Assembly: GCA_003669585.1 (NCBI GenBank)
Contig: QWOQ01000008.1
Span: 62,001 to 126,000, forward strand
DNA from: Planctomycetota bacterium
Lineage (GTDB): Bacteria; Planctomycetota; Planctomycetia; Pirellulales; UBA1268
Direction of reading: 5' to 3'
Length of the DNA stretch: 64,000 bases
Part shown: positions 48,343 through 61,900 of the stretch, in pieces
How positions within the stretch are numbered: the stretch's first letter is position 1
Layout of the letters: every line of letters begins with the position of its first letter
Notes under the pieces: generated by a model
What the model saw: only the letters and a program-made list of their open reading frames with translations
Database searches by the model: none
What the model was told of the DNA's origin: nothing
Made by a program: the position numbers and the translations under genes

Positions 48343-49824
48343 ATGAACACAATGCAGTTACTGCGTCTGACGACCCTCGGGCCAGTGTTCGGGCTCGTGG
48401 TGCTTTCTTTTCTTACATTCCTCAATCAGCACTCCCTCAATCGTGCTCAGAGTAATCGCTACGATTCGTACCGTCTGGCCCACGAACTCCGGAGCAGTTC
48501 CGACGAACTCACGCGACTTGCCCGCACCTATGTCATCACCAGTGATGCTGCTTATGAACGCAGCTACTGGCATCTGCTGGATATTCGCAACGGCAAACAG
48601 CCTCGACCGGACGGCCGTACGATTTCACTGCGATCATTGATGGAAAAGCAAGGGTTCACTCCTGAGGAATTGAGCAAGCTTCAACAGGCCGAGGATAATT
48701 CCAATGCATTAGTGATGACTGAAACCATCGCCATGCATGCGATCAAAGGAGAATTTGACGACGGCGAGGGAGGCTACACAAAGCAAGGTAATCCCGATTC
48801 ATTGCTCGCCGGACGAATCATGCACGATTCACAGTATCACGACGACAAGGATTTGATCATGCAGCCGATCGGTGAATTCGAAAACATGCTCACAATACGC
48901 ACCGACGCGATGGCGTTCGTTGCTCGCTCGCGCAGTGATGTGCTCATCATACTTGTGATCGGCCTAGCATCGCTCGCTGCGATCACAACGTGGGTGAGCA
49001 TCGCTCATCATGCTCACGCACTCCATCTCACCATTCATGAACTTTCTTTGATGTCGGACAATGTCGGTAGCGGTGCCGCGCAGGTCGCTGCGGCGAGTCG
49101 ATCTTTGGCACAAGGCGCGTCTGAGCAGGTGGCCGCCGTCGAAGATATCTCGGGTTCCGCAAGGCAGACGAGTTTCATGGCCACAGCCAACGTGGGAAAG
49201 ACACAGTCTGTCAGCGATCTCGTAGCCCGCGAGCAAAATCAGTTTGCGGCATCGGCGCCACTGTTGGGCGACATGGTATCCGCAATGGAAAAAATCGATA
49301 CTGCGGGAAACAGAATTTCGAAGATCAACAAAGTCATTGATGAGATCGCGTTCCAGACGAATATTCTGGCGCTCAACGCAGCCGTGGAGGCTGCCCGCGC
49401 GGGAGAAGCGGGGCTGGGATTTGCCGTCGTTGCCGACGAGGTGCGCAATCTTGCCCAGCGATGCACGCAGGCAGCTCGAGAAACAGCCATCCTGATTGCA
49501 GATTCGATCGTCTGCACGGAATCCGGTCGACACAAGGTAGGTGAAGTTGCAACTGCTATCAGTGCGCTTGCAGAGCAGTCGGTTTCTATGGGGACATTAG
49601 TCAACGAAGTTCAGGCAGGCAGTTTCGAGCAGCGACAATCGATAGAGCGCATTGAAACCTCGCTCAACAAAATTGAAGAAGTCACACAGCAGGCGGCAGC
49701 AGGCGCCGAGGAAGGCTCCGCAGCAGCCGAGGAACTCTCTGCGCAGGCCGCTGCGTTACACGACATTGTGGCAGTTCTTCGTAGAATGGTCGGCTCGCGT
49801 TCCCATCACGGCTCAGTGCGGTAA
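48343..49824 (+). CDS. Methyl-accepting chemotaxis protein
   Basis: A 493-residue chemoreceptor. The first membrane span is at about 8-28 and a ligand-binding region at 29-198. That region contains [21 protein letters not shown] and [11 protein letters not shown], a motif seen in a family of extracytoplasmic sensor domains. The second span is at 199-222. The cytoplasmic coiled coil has the hairpin tip [21 protein letters not shown] (334-354) and continues [15 protein letters not shown]. No obvious HAMP domain separates the second span from the signalling helices. No CheA, CheW or CheR gene is nearby, so it is an orphan receptor, perhaps for a product of the carbohydrate enzymes around it. Confidence 0.93.
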   Translation: MNTMQLLRLTTLGPVFGLVVLSFLTFLNQHSLNRAQSNRYDSYRLAHELRSSSDELTRLARTYVITSDAAYERSYWHLLDIRNGKQPRPDGRTISLRSLMEKQGFTPEELSKLQQAEDNSNALVMTETIAMHAIKGEFDDGEGGYTKQGNPDSLLAGRIMHDSQYHDDKDLIMQPIGEFENMLTIRTDAMAFVARSRSDVLIILVIGLASLAAITTWVSIAHHAHALHLTIHELSLMSDNVGSGAAQVAAASRSLAQGASEQVAAVEDISGSARQTSFMATANVGKTQSVSDLVAREQNQFAASAPLLGDMVSAMEKIDTAGNRISKINKVIDEIAFQTNILALNAAVEAARAGEAGLGFAVVADEVRNLAQRCTQAARETAILIADSIVCTESGRHKVGEVATAISALAEQSVSMGTLVNEVQAGSFEQRQSIERIETSLNKIEEVTQQAAAGAEEGSAAAEELSAQAAALHDIVAVLRRMVGSRSHHGSVR

Positions 49825-49963
49825 GAGTTCATCACTCTTTGAAAACTCCAGAGCGCAAACTGTCTATCCTATAAAGATGGTTCTCTTTTTTCGAAACTGT
49901 TGAACTTTATCGACTCGATTTTGTCACTCGATACCAATACCGTGAAAGACCGAGGAACTCTGA

Positions 49964-52825
<2,862 letters not shown>

Positions 52826-52835
52826 AGAACCTTCG

Positions 52836-54302
52836 ATGAATACGAACCTGCTTTCGTCGATGGGACGGTCTCTTTTGAACCGTCGCGAGTTTTTTTCACA
52901 CACCGCTACTGGACTTGGATCGATCGCACTTGCGAATCTTCTCTCTGGTGAAGGACTGCTTGCCGCATCCCATCCGGTGATCGACCCATCTCGTCCGTTC
53001 GCTCCGCGTCCGCCGCACATCAAAGCAAAAGCAAAGAACGTGCTGGTCATTTTCTGTGCAGGAGCTGTAAGTCAACTTGAAACGTGGGACTACAAGCCGG
53101 AGCTGATGAAGTGGGACGGAAAACCGCTTCCAGGTGGCCCCTCTGTCACGTTTCAGGGTCCGGCAGGCAATCTCGCTCGCCCTCAGTACGCTTTCCGCCC
53201 GCATGGCGAGACCGGAAAGATGGTCTCCGACATGATTCCACATTTGGCGACACTCACCGACGATATTGCGTTTGTACAATCACTCACAAGCAAGACCAAT
53301 ACGCATGGACCGGCCGAAAATTTTCTCTCTACAGGATTTGTTGCCGATGGGTTTCCAAGCATTGGTGCTTGGGTCACCTATGCCCTTGGCAGTGAAAATC
53401 AGAATCTACCGGCATTCGTTTCGATTCCTGATCCTCGAGGTGTGCCGCAGGCCAGCGTCAACAATTGGGGTCCCGGCTTTCTACCGGCAGAGTTTCAAGG
53501 CACGACGCTCAGTTCCAAAGAACCGGTTCGTCACCTTGCACTTCCACAGGACATTTCGTTCAAACAAGACGTTGCCTCGCGATCCCTGCTGGCTCGAATG
53601 AATCAGCGTCATCTGGAAATGCATCCTGGCGATGGAAAATTGGCCGCGAGAATTGCCAGTTACGAACTCGCCGCCCGCATGCAACTTGCCGTACCCCAGA
53701 TCAGTGACCTCTCATCTGAATCGACTCATACGCTCAAGGCATATGGTGCTGACGACGAATCAAATCCTCTCAAAGCTGCTTTTGCTCGCAACTGCATTCT
53801 TGCGCGACGACTGATCGAGCAGGGGGTGCGATTCGTACAACTCTTTAACGGTGCTTATGCCAGCGGCGGAGAATTAAATTGGGATGGTCATAGCAAACTC
53901 AAAGAACAGTATGACAAACACGCCGCTATTCTTGACCAGCCTGCCGCGGCACTGATTCGCGATCTGCGAACCCGCGGACTTCTCGAAGAAACGCTTGTTG
54001 TCTGGTGCACTGAGTTCGGAAGGATGCCATTTTTTCAAAAAGGCGCCTTGGGCCGCGACCATAATCCCGACGGTTTCACGTGCTGGATGACAGGTGCCGG
54101 AGTGAAACGCGGAGTCAGTCACGGAAAAACTGATGAAATCGGACAAAAGGCCGTAGAGAACATACTTTCAATCCATGACTTCAATGCCACTATTTTGCAC
54201 CTTCTGGGGCTCCAGCACGAGCAATTAACTTTCAAACACAACGGCGTCGATCGAAGACTGACCGATGTTCACGGCCACGTGATCCGAGAAATTCTTGCGT
54301 AA
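52836..54302 (+). CDS. DUF1501 protein, pair 2
   Basis: A 488-residue DUF1501 protein. It starts with [20 protein letters not shown], a good twin-arginine signal. The family motifs are [20 protein letters not shown], SWxTY-like [34 protein letters not shown] and [18 protein letters not shown]. The ATG at 52836 begins ten bases after the DUF1553 stop, so the two are translated from one message. The cysteine and Asp/His loops suggest a metal-dependent hydrolase fold; the substrate is unknown. It converges on the transaldolase gene. Confidence 0.93.
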   Translation: MNTNLLSSMGRSLLNRREFFSHTATGLGSIALANLLSGEGLLAASHPVIDPSRPFAPRPPHIKAKAKNVLVIFCAGAVSQLETWDYKPELMKWDGKPLPGGPSVTFQGPAGNLARPQYAFRPHGETGKMVSDMIPHLATLTDDIAFVQSLTSKTNTHGPAENFLSTGFVADGFPSIGAWVTYALGSENQNLPAFVSIPDPRGVPQASVNNWGPGFLPAEFQGTTLSSKEPVRHLALPQDISFKQDVASRSLLARMNQRHLEMHPGDGKLAARIASYELAARMQLAVPQISDLSSESTHTLKAYGADDESNPLKAAFARNCILARRLIEQGVRFVQLFNGAYASGGELNWDGHSKLKEQYDKHAAILDQPAAALIRDLRTRGLLEETLVVWCTEFGRMPFFQKGALGRDHNPDGFTCWMTGAGVKRGVSHGKTDEIGQKAVENILSIHDFNATILHLLGLQHEQLTFKHNGVDRRLTDVHGHVIREILA

Positions 54303-54345
54303 AATGTGACTGCGACCAACGGCGCTGGAGTGGCGCGGGAACGAC

Positions 54346-55425
54346 TCACTCACCAAGCGTTTTGCTCTTCGTCGCAATCGCTTCGAGTAAATGGTGCCAA
54401 GAGGCAACGAACCCCTTGGCTCCTTCCTCCTGTAGTCGGACCGCAAGCGCCGCAACATCGACGCCCGCATCGCGAATACTTCGAATCGTGCTTTCAGCAG
54501 TGCCACCATCCTTGGCAATGACACCCGAAACTGTTCCGTGGTCTCCAAAAGCCAGAAGAGTCTCCTCCGGCATGGTGTTAATGGTGTTCGGCGCTGCCAA
54601 CGCATTGATATAGAGCACATCGGAAACCTTCGGATTCTTGGCACTGGTACTCGCAAAGAGCAGTCGCTGAGGTCTGGCACCAACGGCGGCGAGGCGCTGC
54701 CAACGATCGGATTCCAGCAAGTTTCTATAGGCTGCATACGACTGACACGAGATGGCTATGCCCAGCGTGTCGGAAAGTGTCGCGGGCAACTTGTCCGTCG
54801 TTGCTTTGTCCCAGCGACTGACAAAAAGCGATGCAACAGATCGCACATCCGGACTCAAGTGAGCCGCTACTCGTCGCTCCAATCCCTTCATATAGGCATC
54901 GGCGGCAGCAAGATACTGTTCTTGGGAGAACAGCAATGTGACATTGATGGGCACTCCGGAAAAAATTGCCTCTTCAATTGCAGGGAGCCCTTCGGTGGTA
55001 CCGGGGATCTTGATGAACACATTGGGCTTTCCAACCTTCACGTGCAGACGCTTGGCCTCGGCGGCAGTTTTCGCCGTGTCGTAAGCCAGCAAAGGAGAAA
55101 CCTCCAGCGACACCCAACCATCCACGGTGGCGGTGCGAGTATGAATCTCTGCAAACAGATCCGCTGCGCGAGAAAGATCTTGAATCGCCAGTTCAAAAAA
55201 AAGTGCCTCGCCCGACAGGCCGGCCGCGCCGAGCCTGCGAATCTCAGAGTCGTACCACGTACTCTTCGCAATTGCGTTATCGAAGATCGAGGGATTGGAA
55301 GTCAGCCCGGTGACCGACAGCGTATCGATGTAACGCTTGAGCGTTCCGGAATCGAGCAAGTCTCGTGTGATGTTGTCGAGCCAGAGACTCTGGGCGACGT
55401 CGTGCAGATGTTGAGTAGCTTTCAT
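54346..55425 (-). CDS. tal: Transaldolase
   Basis: A 359-residue transaldolase of the longer type that is often fused to or paired with other pentose phosphate enzymes. SLWLDNITRDLLDSGTLKRYI opens the barrel, TSNPSIFDNAI carries a conserved Asn, and the catalytic lysine lies in VFIKIPGTTEGLPAI (Schiff base with fructose 6-phosphate). The ATG at 55425 is chosen because the family N-terminus begins there; 55473 is the open frame end. It follows the HAD gene by 19 bp and is probably co-transcribed. It moves dihydroxyacetone units between sugar phosphates in the cytoplasm. Confidence 0.94.
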   Translation of the reverse strand: MKATQHLHDVAQSLWLDNITRDLLDSGTLKRYIDTLSVTGLTSNPSIFDNAIAKSTWYDSEIRRLGAAGLSGEALFFELAIQDLSRAADLFAEIHTRTATVDGWVSLEVSPLLAYDTAKTAAEAKRLHVKVGKPNVFIKIPGTTEGLPAIEEAIFSGVPINVTLLFSQEQYLAAADAYMKGLERRVAAHLSPDVRSVASLFVSRWDKATTDKLPATLSDTLGIAISCQSYAAYRNLLESDRWQRLAAVGARPQRLLFASTSAKNPKVSDVLYINALAAPNTINTMPEETLLAFGDHGTVSGVIAKDGGTAESTIRSIRDAGVDVAALAVRLQEEGAKGFVASWHHLLEAIATKSKTLGE

Positions 55426-55444
55426 GAGGATGTTCTTTCTGAGT

Positions 55445-56113
55445 TCAGGATTTTCCAAAGCTTGACAGATCAATTGTTACGAGTTCACCGATTCGATCGA
55501 TGGCAATATCCGCAGGGGGAAGAGTCGCGAGTGTAACCGCGTCAGTGGCATAGTGCCCCTGCCTTGCAAAAATCGTGGTTACCTTTCTGCCCCAGGCTCG
55601 TTTTACGGCGGTCAGGATACGCAACTTATCGTCGATTAAGATGTAGTGCTTCGCGGGATAGAATCGCTCGACAACTTCGAGTTCTTCTTCTTTGTGCACG
55701 AAGACCAATACGTTGTTGTTGAACGCTTCCCAAAGCCCGGATCGCTCCACTTTTCTTGGCTGAAAAACCGCGTCGCCATCCGATAAAATTGCTGTTCGGC
55801 CACAGGTTCCGGCATGTGCAACCGCATCGAGTGCACCGGGATAGAGTCGCTTGGAAAACGGATAGTCCACAAGCCAAGATGCCATTCGCAAAATCCGAGG
55901 ATCGTGAAGTTTTTCCATGCGGAACCGCTCAAGTGCGCCTAAGTAGTCGACATATCCGAGCGATTTCCGGAGTTCCTCAATGATCTCAAAATAGCGATCA
56001 CGAGCCTCCGGGCCGTAATTGCTCGCAAGATGGTCTCGCATGTCGGCCTGCACGGAGTCGTTATCTACGAGCGTATTATCAACATCAAACAGCACTACAA
56101 GATCGTGAATCAT
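55445..56113 (-). CDS. HAD-superfamily hydrolase
   Basis: A 222-residue HAD phosphatase-like protein. Motif I is LFDVDNTLVDND, with the nucleophile aspartate and the acid two residues on. Motif II is AILSDGDAV, and motif IV is YILIDDKLRILTAV. A helical cap lies between motifs I and II. The ATG at 56113 has AGGGAAG close upstream. It lies directly before the transaldolase gene, so a phosphosugar substrate is likely, but the exact one is not known. Confidence 0.9.
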   Translation of the reverse strand: MIHDLVVLFDVDNTLVDNDSVQADMRDHLASNYGPEARDRYFEIIEELRKSLGYVDYLGALERFRMEKLHDPRILRMASWLVDYPFSKRLYPGALDAVAHAGTCGRTAILSDGDAVFQPRKVERSGLWEAFNNNVLVFVHKEEELEVVERFYPAKHYILIDDKLRILTAVKRAWGRKVTTIFARQGHYATDAVTLATLPPADIAIDRIGELVTIDLSSFGKS

Positions 56114-56403
56114 GTATCTTCCCTAGAATTCATGTGAAATTCGTGACAGAACCTTCGGAACAAATCGCCTCCGCATTGCTGAGCGCCGGGCTCTGTTTTC
56201 CTACCGGCAGTTTTTGGAAACCAACGTCGCCAACAAGAGCGATTCTCAACCTGCAAAAGATACAGCTTTTCTCCCTTTGTTGTGCTAAGGTCAACTGAGA
56301 ACTTGAAATCCGTTTTGCAGATTTTCACGCACTCGATTCTTCCTTAAATCAAATATTTTCTCCATGGCATGAAACTACGCTGCTCGTTTGAGCCAGATTT
56401 TCA

Positions 56404-58569
56404 ATGACTTTTTTCCGATTCCACGAAAAACGATTCCGGCAAGTATGCATGGTTGCGTGCTTTCTTGCGACGACATTCTTGTTTTGTTTTTTTGGCGTGG
56501 CCGAAGAACCAGTTGTCGACGCAGTGTCTCCTGCCCAACTCTTCTCTCGTGAATCGGGTCGTGGGCCAAAACGGGTTCGAGCGGGCGATCTTGGCGTCGG
56601 CCGACGACTGCCTGACGTGACATTTATCGACCTTGCAGGCAGGCATCACTCACTGGCCTCCGTAGGCGACGCAAAGGCTCTCGTGCTTGCCATGACAAGC
56701 ACGAGTTGTCCCATCAGCAGAAAATATTTACCCACGCTCGCAGCACTCATAAAAAATCCAGACTTCAAGGAGGTTCGATGGATTTGTATTAATCCAATTG
56801 CGACTGATTCCCAGGAAGACATGCTCGCGGCTGCAAAAACTCTTGGACCACACGTAATCTACGTCCATGATCGTGAAGGTTTATTGTCACAGGCCATCGA
56901 TACCCGCACCACCGCGGACGTGATTGTATTTGATATTGCTCGTACGGTTTTGTATCACGGCGCAATCGACGATCAATACGGCCTTGGATATTCGCTCGAG
57001 TCTCCGCGACACCACTATCTTTCCAATGCCATTTCTGCCGTTATGACGCAGCGCCGACCCGAACCTGCCGCGACCGTTGCTCCTGGATGTGCGATCCATG
57101 TCAAAAATCGGACCACTGCTGATACCCAGACGAGCCTCACCTACCACAATCGCATTGCTCGAATCGTCCAGCACCACTGCCTTGAATGTCATCGCGTTGG
57201 GGGAGTCGGACCATTTTCACTCGAATCTGCCGACGACGTGACAGCCCATGCGGCGATGATTGAGCAGGTTGTCGATCAAAATATTATGCCTCCGTGGTTC
57301 GCCGCGTCGAGCAGTGATGTGGATGCTGATTCGCTTGAACATCACAGCCCTTGGGCAAATGATCGATCGCTCGCCGCTTCGGAAAAAAAAGATCTGCTGG
57401 CTTGGTTACAAAGCGATCAACCCGTAGGGGACCCCGCCGACACGCCACAATCGCTCGTGCCAACTGGCGAATGGGCGATCGGCACGCCCGATGCAATTTT
57501 TGAATTTGACCACGCTGTGCAGGTCAAAGCGACCGGCACCATGCCCTATCAACACGTTCTTGTTGACACCAACTTTGCAGAGGATCGCTGGGTACAGTCG
57601 ATCGAGATTCGTCCGGGCGATCCGAGTGTGGTTCACCATATCATTGTTTTTGTTCATGGCTCAACGACAGGCAAAGACCGCGTTGATGCCGAAGAGCAGC
57701 GGCGAGGCTACTGGGCGATTTATGTCCCCGGCACCAGCACGCTTACGTATCCTGACGGATATGCAAAACGCCTGCCGGCGAATGCCAAGCTTCATTTTCA
57801 GGTTCACTACACTCCAGATGGAACAGCCACGACCGACCGCACACGAATTGGTCTTCGTTTTTCAAAGGCACCTCCTCGGCACGAAGTTCGCGGCATAGGA
57901 ATTCTCAATACACATTTTGAAATTCCTCCCGGTGCAGAAAATCATCGTGACGAAGCTGTTCTCCGATTTCCGGTAGACGTAGACATACTCGGCTTTCTGC
58001 CTCACATGCACGTTCGTGGAAAGGCATGTCGATATGAGCTCCTGAGTACACACGATCAGCCCGCAATGCTTTTGGACATTCCTCGATACGACTTTCACTG
58101 GCAACTTCTCTATCGATACGAACATCCTTTATCGCTGAAACAGGGCGATCAGATTCGGTTCACCGCATGGTTCAACAACAGTGATTCAAATCCTGCCAAC
58201 CCCGATTCCACAAAGGCCGTTCGCTGGGGAGAACAGACTTACGAAGAAATGCTTCTTGGATATGTTGAATATGTTGTGCCCGACGCCACTCCCGGAGAGC
58301 CGACGGCACTTTTTCAAAAGCCAAACCGTCGTAAACCGGCTAAAGAGAATCCAATTCAAAAACTTCGTGGAGTCTTCGATCAGACCGATAAAAACAAAGA
58401 TGGAGTCGTGACCTACGAGGAATTACCGCAGAAGAACCGTAACGCACTGATCGCTTTGGATATCGATCAGGACGGAACCATCACGTTTGAAGAATCAAAA
58501 AAACTCCTCGACGAAAAGGTTCCCGGCAAAGAACACATTCCAGCACAAGATTCCGTAAAAAAACCTTAG
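56404..58569 (+). CDS. Secreted thioredoxin-like/heme c/PHM-like copper monooxygenase/EF-hand fusion
   Basis: A 721-residue exported fusion. After a signal sequence there is a thioredoxin/redoxin-like domain with a single-cysteine site SCPISRKY (Cys102). A heme c site CLECH follows (Cys259, Cys262, His263). Then comes a domain with all six copper ligands of peptidylglycine hydroxylating monooxygenase (PHM) and dopamine beta-monooxygenase, in the same order and similar spacing: His411-His412 in VHHII, His468 in FQVHYTP, His534 and His536 in PHMHVRGK, and Met616 in EEMLLGYVEY. Two EF-hands close it (DKNKDGVVTYEE at 662-673 and DIDQDGTITFEE at 686-697). It could oxidise C-H bonds with electrons from the heme or a reductant. 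The substrate is unknown. Confidence 0.92.
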   Translation: MTFFRFHEKRFRQVCMVACFLATTFLFCFFGVAEEPVVDAVSPAQLFSRESGRGPKRVRAGDLGVGRRLPDVTFIDLAGRHHSLASVGDAKALVLAMTSTSCPISRKYLPTLAALIKNPDFKEVRWICINPIATDSQEDMLAAAKTLGPHVIYVHDREGLLSQAIDTRTTADVIVFDIARTVLYHGAIDDQYGLGYSLESPRHHYLSNAISAVMTQRRPEPAATVAPGCAIHVKNRTTADTQTSLTYHNRIARIVQHHCLECHRVGGVGPFSLESADDVTAHAAMIEQVVDQNIMPPWFAASSSDVDADSLEHHSPWANDRSLAASEKKDLLAWLQSDQPVGDPADTPQSLVPTGEWAIGTPDAIFEFDHAVQVKATGTMPYQHVLVDTNFAEDRWVQSIEIRPGDPSVVHHIIVFVHGSTTGKDRVDAEEQRRGYWAIYVPGTSTLTYPDGYAKRLPANAKLHFQVHYTPDGTATTDRTRIGLRFSKAPPRHEVRGIGILNTHFEIPPGAENHRDEAVLRFPVDVDILGFLPHMHVRGKACRYELLSTHDQPAMLLDIPRYDFHWQLLYRYEHPLSLKQGDQIRFTAWFNNSDSNPANPDSTKAVRWGEQTYEEMLLGYVEYVVPDATPGEPTALFQKPNRRKPAKENPIQKLRGVFDQTDKNKDGVVTYEELPQKNRNALIALDIDQDGTITFEESKKLLDEKVPGKEHIPAQDSVKKP

Positions 58570-58618
58570 ATTCCATCTGGGTGTGGACGTGACTTAGTTT
58601 CTCGATCTCGTGAAGATC

Positions 58619-58638
58619 ACAAAAATTCCAATTTTTGT
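58619..58638. terminator. A/T palindrome after the copper-monooxygenase gene
   Basis: ACAAAAATT at 58619-58627 and AATTTTTGT at 58630-58638 form a perfect dyad 50 bp after the stop. It matches in form the palindrome at 32285-32302. Confidence 0.4.
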
Positions 58639-58737
58639 ACTCGGCTCTATACTTCAGATTGGAAAAAGTTTTAAGTCCTTCTTCTAAACCATTGCAGCAA
58701 CTGGGTTTTGAGCGATTTATTCAATTTTCAACACATA

Positions 58738-58775
58738 CTTTGAACCGGTTTTCCGCATCGTTCAAAGGTTTTTTT
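58738..58775 (+). terminator. Candidate intrinsic terminator
   Basis: CTTTGAAC at 58738-58745 pairs with GTTCAAAG at 58760-58767, with a 14-base loop and then seven T (58769-58775). This is a better terminator shape than the palindrome before it. Confidence 0.6.
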
Positions 58776-58974
58776 CTATTTTTTTACGGATTCGCTGGCC
58801 TGCATTTGATGAACATGCAAGACTCTATAGTTCTCTCTCAAAGTTTGGTGCGAGTTTCACTTCTGAAGGAGTGATCGCTGATTGTCCCGCCGATCGACCT
58901 CTTTCGGTCCGCGTCTTGATTGGGGCGAACCCCCGATTTGGACGGCGACGCGGGTGACTGCCAAGGATTTTTCC

Positions 58975-61900
58975 ATGGTTCACGCCTGTGCTCATGATTG
59001 TTGGCAGTGGAAGCAACCTTCCCATGTGTTGAAACAAAATCTTTGGCGAGCGGGTCTGGTCTGTTTTTTTGCACTTCTCGTTGCCATCGGCCGAGTTGCC
59101 TCTGCCGATGATCCATCGTTCACTCGCGATATTAAACCGCTGCTTTCGAATCGTTGTTTTCGATGCCACGGCCCCGATGCCGCTGAGCGACAAGGTGATT
59201 TGCGACTCGACACCATTGATGGAGCTACCGCCGATCGGAATGGTCATTCGGCAATCAAATCAGGGGCACCGGATGAGAGCGAACTCATCAAACGCATCAC
59301 TTCGACCGATCCTGATTTTGTTATGCCTCCCCCTGAGGGTGGCGAGCGATTGTCTGTCGCCCACGTTGATTTACTCCGTCGCTGGATTCAAGCCGGCGCC
59401 CAATACCAGCCACACTGGTCTTATGTCATACCCACGAAGCCACCGGTCCCCTCTCTCACACATTCAACATGGCCACGAAATGAGATCGATTTCTTTGTAG
59501 CAAAGCGTCTTGAAGAGAAAGGCTTGGCTCCACAGGAGGAAGCTCCTCGTGCAGTGCTTGCACGGCGACTGTCGCTCGATCTCATCGGTCTGCCGATTTC
59601 ACCTGAGGATGTGGACCTGTTTGTTGCCGATGCTTCGACGCAAGCGGTTGAGAATTTGGTTGATCGTCTGCTTGTAAACGATGGGTATGGTGAGCATCAG
59701 GCAAGACAGTGGCTCGACATGGCCCGCTATGCAGATAGCGCCGGCTATGCAGACGATGGCCCTCGAAAAATCTGGGGTTGGCGTGACTGGGTCATCCGCG
59801 CGTTCGACTCAAATATGCCGTTTAACGAATTCACGATCAAACAACTTGCCGGAGATCTGCTGCCGAGTGCCACCATCGATGACAGGATCGCGACTGCGTT
59901 TCACCGCAACACGCTCACCAACAGCGAGGGCGGTACGATCGATGAAGAGTTTCGCTCCGTCGCAGTCGTTGATCGCGTGAATACAACGATGAGCACCTGG
60001 ATGGGTACGACGATGGCCTGTTGCCAGTGCCACGATCATAAGTACGACAGCCTGTCACAAAAAGATTATTTTGGAATTTACGCAATTCTCAACAACACTG
60101 CTGATGCCGATTTTGCAGACGAAAGACCTCTGCTTGAGTTTCATACCCTGCAGCAGATTTCAATGCGAGAGTCTCTTCTGAAAGAACTGGCGGTTTCCGA
60201 ATTGATTCTTGCGACGCAAACTCCGGACATCCAAGCCTCGCACGACAAATGGGACCGCGACTTTCCGAGAGATCTCGGTTGGAAAATATCTCTCGCTCCC
60301 ACTGCGTCCAACACCTCTGGCACGCAAGGCTCCGTCGACAGCGAGGGAACCGTGCTCTTCTCCGAAGCTGCCAAGCAGGAGACAACAACTCTCACGATTC
60401 CGCTCCAAACCGGTCTGTTGTCTGCAATTCAGCTTCAGTTTCCCGGCGACAAGAAACTTCCTATGGGCGGCTCTGGGCATGCTGCCGAAGGCAATTTTGT
60501 GATCAGTGGCGTACGGGCGCAGATCGCTCCAAAAATTGCCGCAGCTCCACGCGGAAGATTTCTTCGCATCGAACTGCCAGGCAAGAGTCAATTTCTTTCG
60601 CTCGCGGAAGTCGAGGTTTTCGAAGCCGCTGAAAATGTGGCACACGGCAAAATCGCAACACAAAAATCGACTGGGTTCGAAGGCGTTGCCGCTCGCGCGG
60701 TCGATGGCATTACCGATGGGGATTACTACGCAAAAAACTCAGTCACCCACACGCTCCAAGAGACCGATCCTTGGTGGGAAGTCGATCTAGGAACTGACCG
60801 GGGCGTCGATCGCGTGGTGGTGTGGAATCGGACCGACGGTGGAACTGGTTCGCGACTTGTCTCAGCGCGTGTGATCCTGCTTGATAGTTCCCGTATGCCC
60901 ATCTGGGACACTACGCTCAGTACTCCACCCGCACCGAGCGTTTCTCTTTCGCCGACAGGAATTCGAGATCTGCCACTGAGCGTTGCTTTTGCTGATCGCT
61001 CGCAGGCAGGATTTGACGCGTCAGGGGTGTTACGAAATTTTCCGCTGGATGAGGCAGGTAAAAAAACTTTTTCCGAGGGAGGCTGGGCCCCTGGATCGGC
61101 AGCGCCTTCACATCTCACGCTCGTGCTTTCGTCGACAGTCGAGGTGCCGGCTGATACTTCACTTCTTCTGACGCTTCATCAACATTCAAAGCAGGAACGA
61201 CACACCGTCGGTGCTGTTCGCATTTCTCTCACGGCCGATCCTCGAGTCATTCAGTGGAATGGACTGCCTGCGGATGTTGTGTCGATACTTCTCAAGCCGG
61301 CGGAGATGCGTGTTGAATCTGAACAGATACGGATCAATGATTACTACCGCCGCACGCTTGCCCCTCAAACGACTGATGCGAGAAACCTCGCAGCAAAACT
61401 TTCTACGGCAATCGCCGACATCAAACCTTCTACTGTGCCAGTGTTTGAAGAACTTCCCGAAGGTACACGTCGAGTCACCAAACTTCAGTATCGCGGAAAC
61501 TATCTCGACCTCGGCCCCGAAGTGACCGAAGGATTGCCCTCCATCTTGAATTCCGGGGCGACCGTGAGTGATTCCAAACTCAATCGCCTTGCGCTGGCAA
61601 AGTGGCTCGTTGCTCCCACCAATCCGTTGACTTCTCGCGTGGTTGTCAATCGGATCTGGGAGAAACTTTTTGGCATTGGACTTGTGAGCACAAGCGAAGA
61701 GTTTGGCAGTCAGGGAGAATTGCCGAGTCATCCTGAACTGCTCGATTGGTTGGCCGTTGAACTCATGCAACGCAACTGGGATACCAAAGCCATCATTCGA
61801 TTGATCGTCACCAGCGCCACTTACCGTCAATCGTCGAGGGCACCGGCAGAACTTATTGCTCTCGACCCCGAGAACAGACTTCTCGCATGCGGACCGCGAG

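Larger units (their letters stand above)
58570..58974. other. Intergenic gap with two candidate terminators
   Basis: About 400 bp between the fusion gene and the third DUF1553 gene. Two hairpins lie in it, listed separately. The frame of the next gene is open back to a TTG at 58882, but the ATG at 58975 has a better ribosome site. No other gene is supported. Confidence 0.5.

Noticed and set aside
58882-58974. TTG-started extension of the third DUF1553 protein
   Set aside because: The ATG at 58975 has AAGGA at good spacing and starts directly before the signal sequence; the extension is Arg/Pro-rich without a match.
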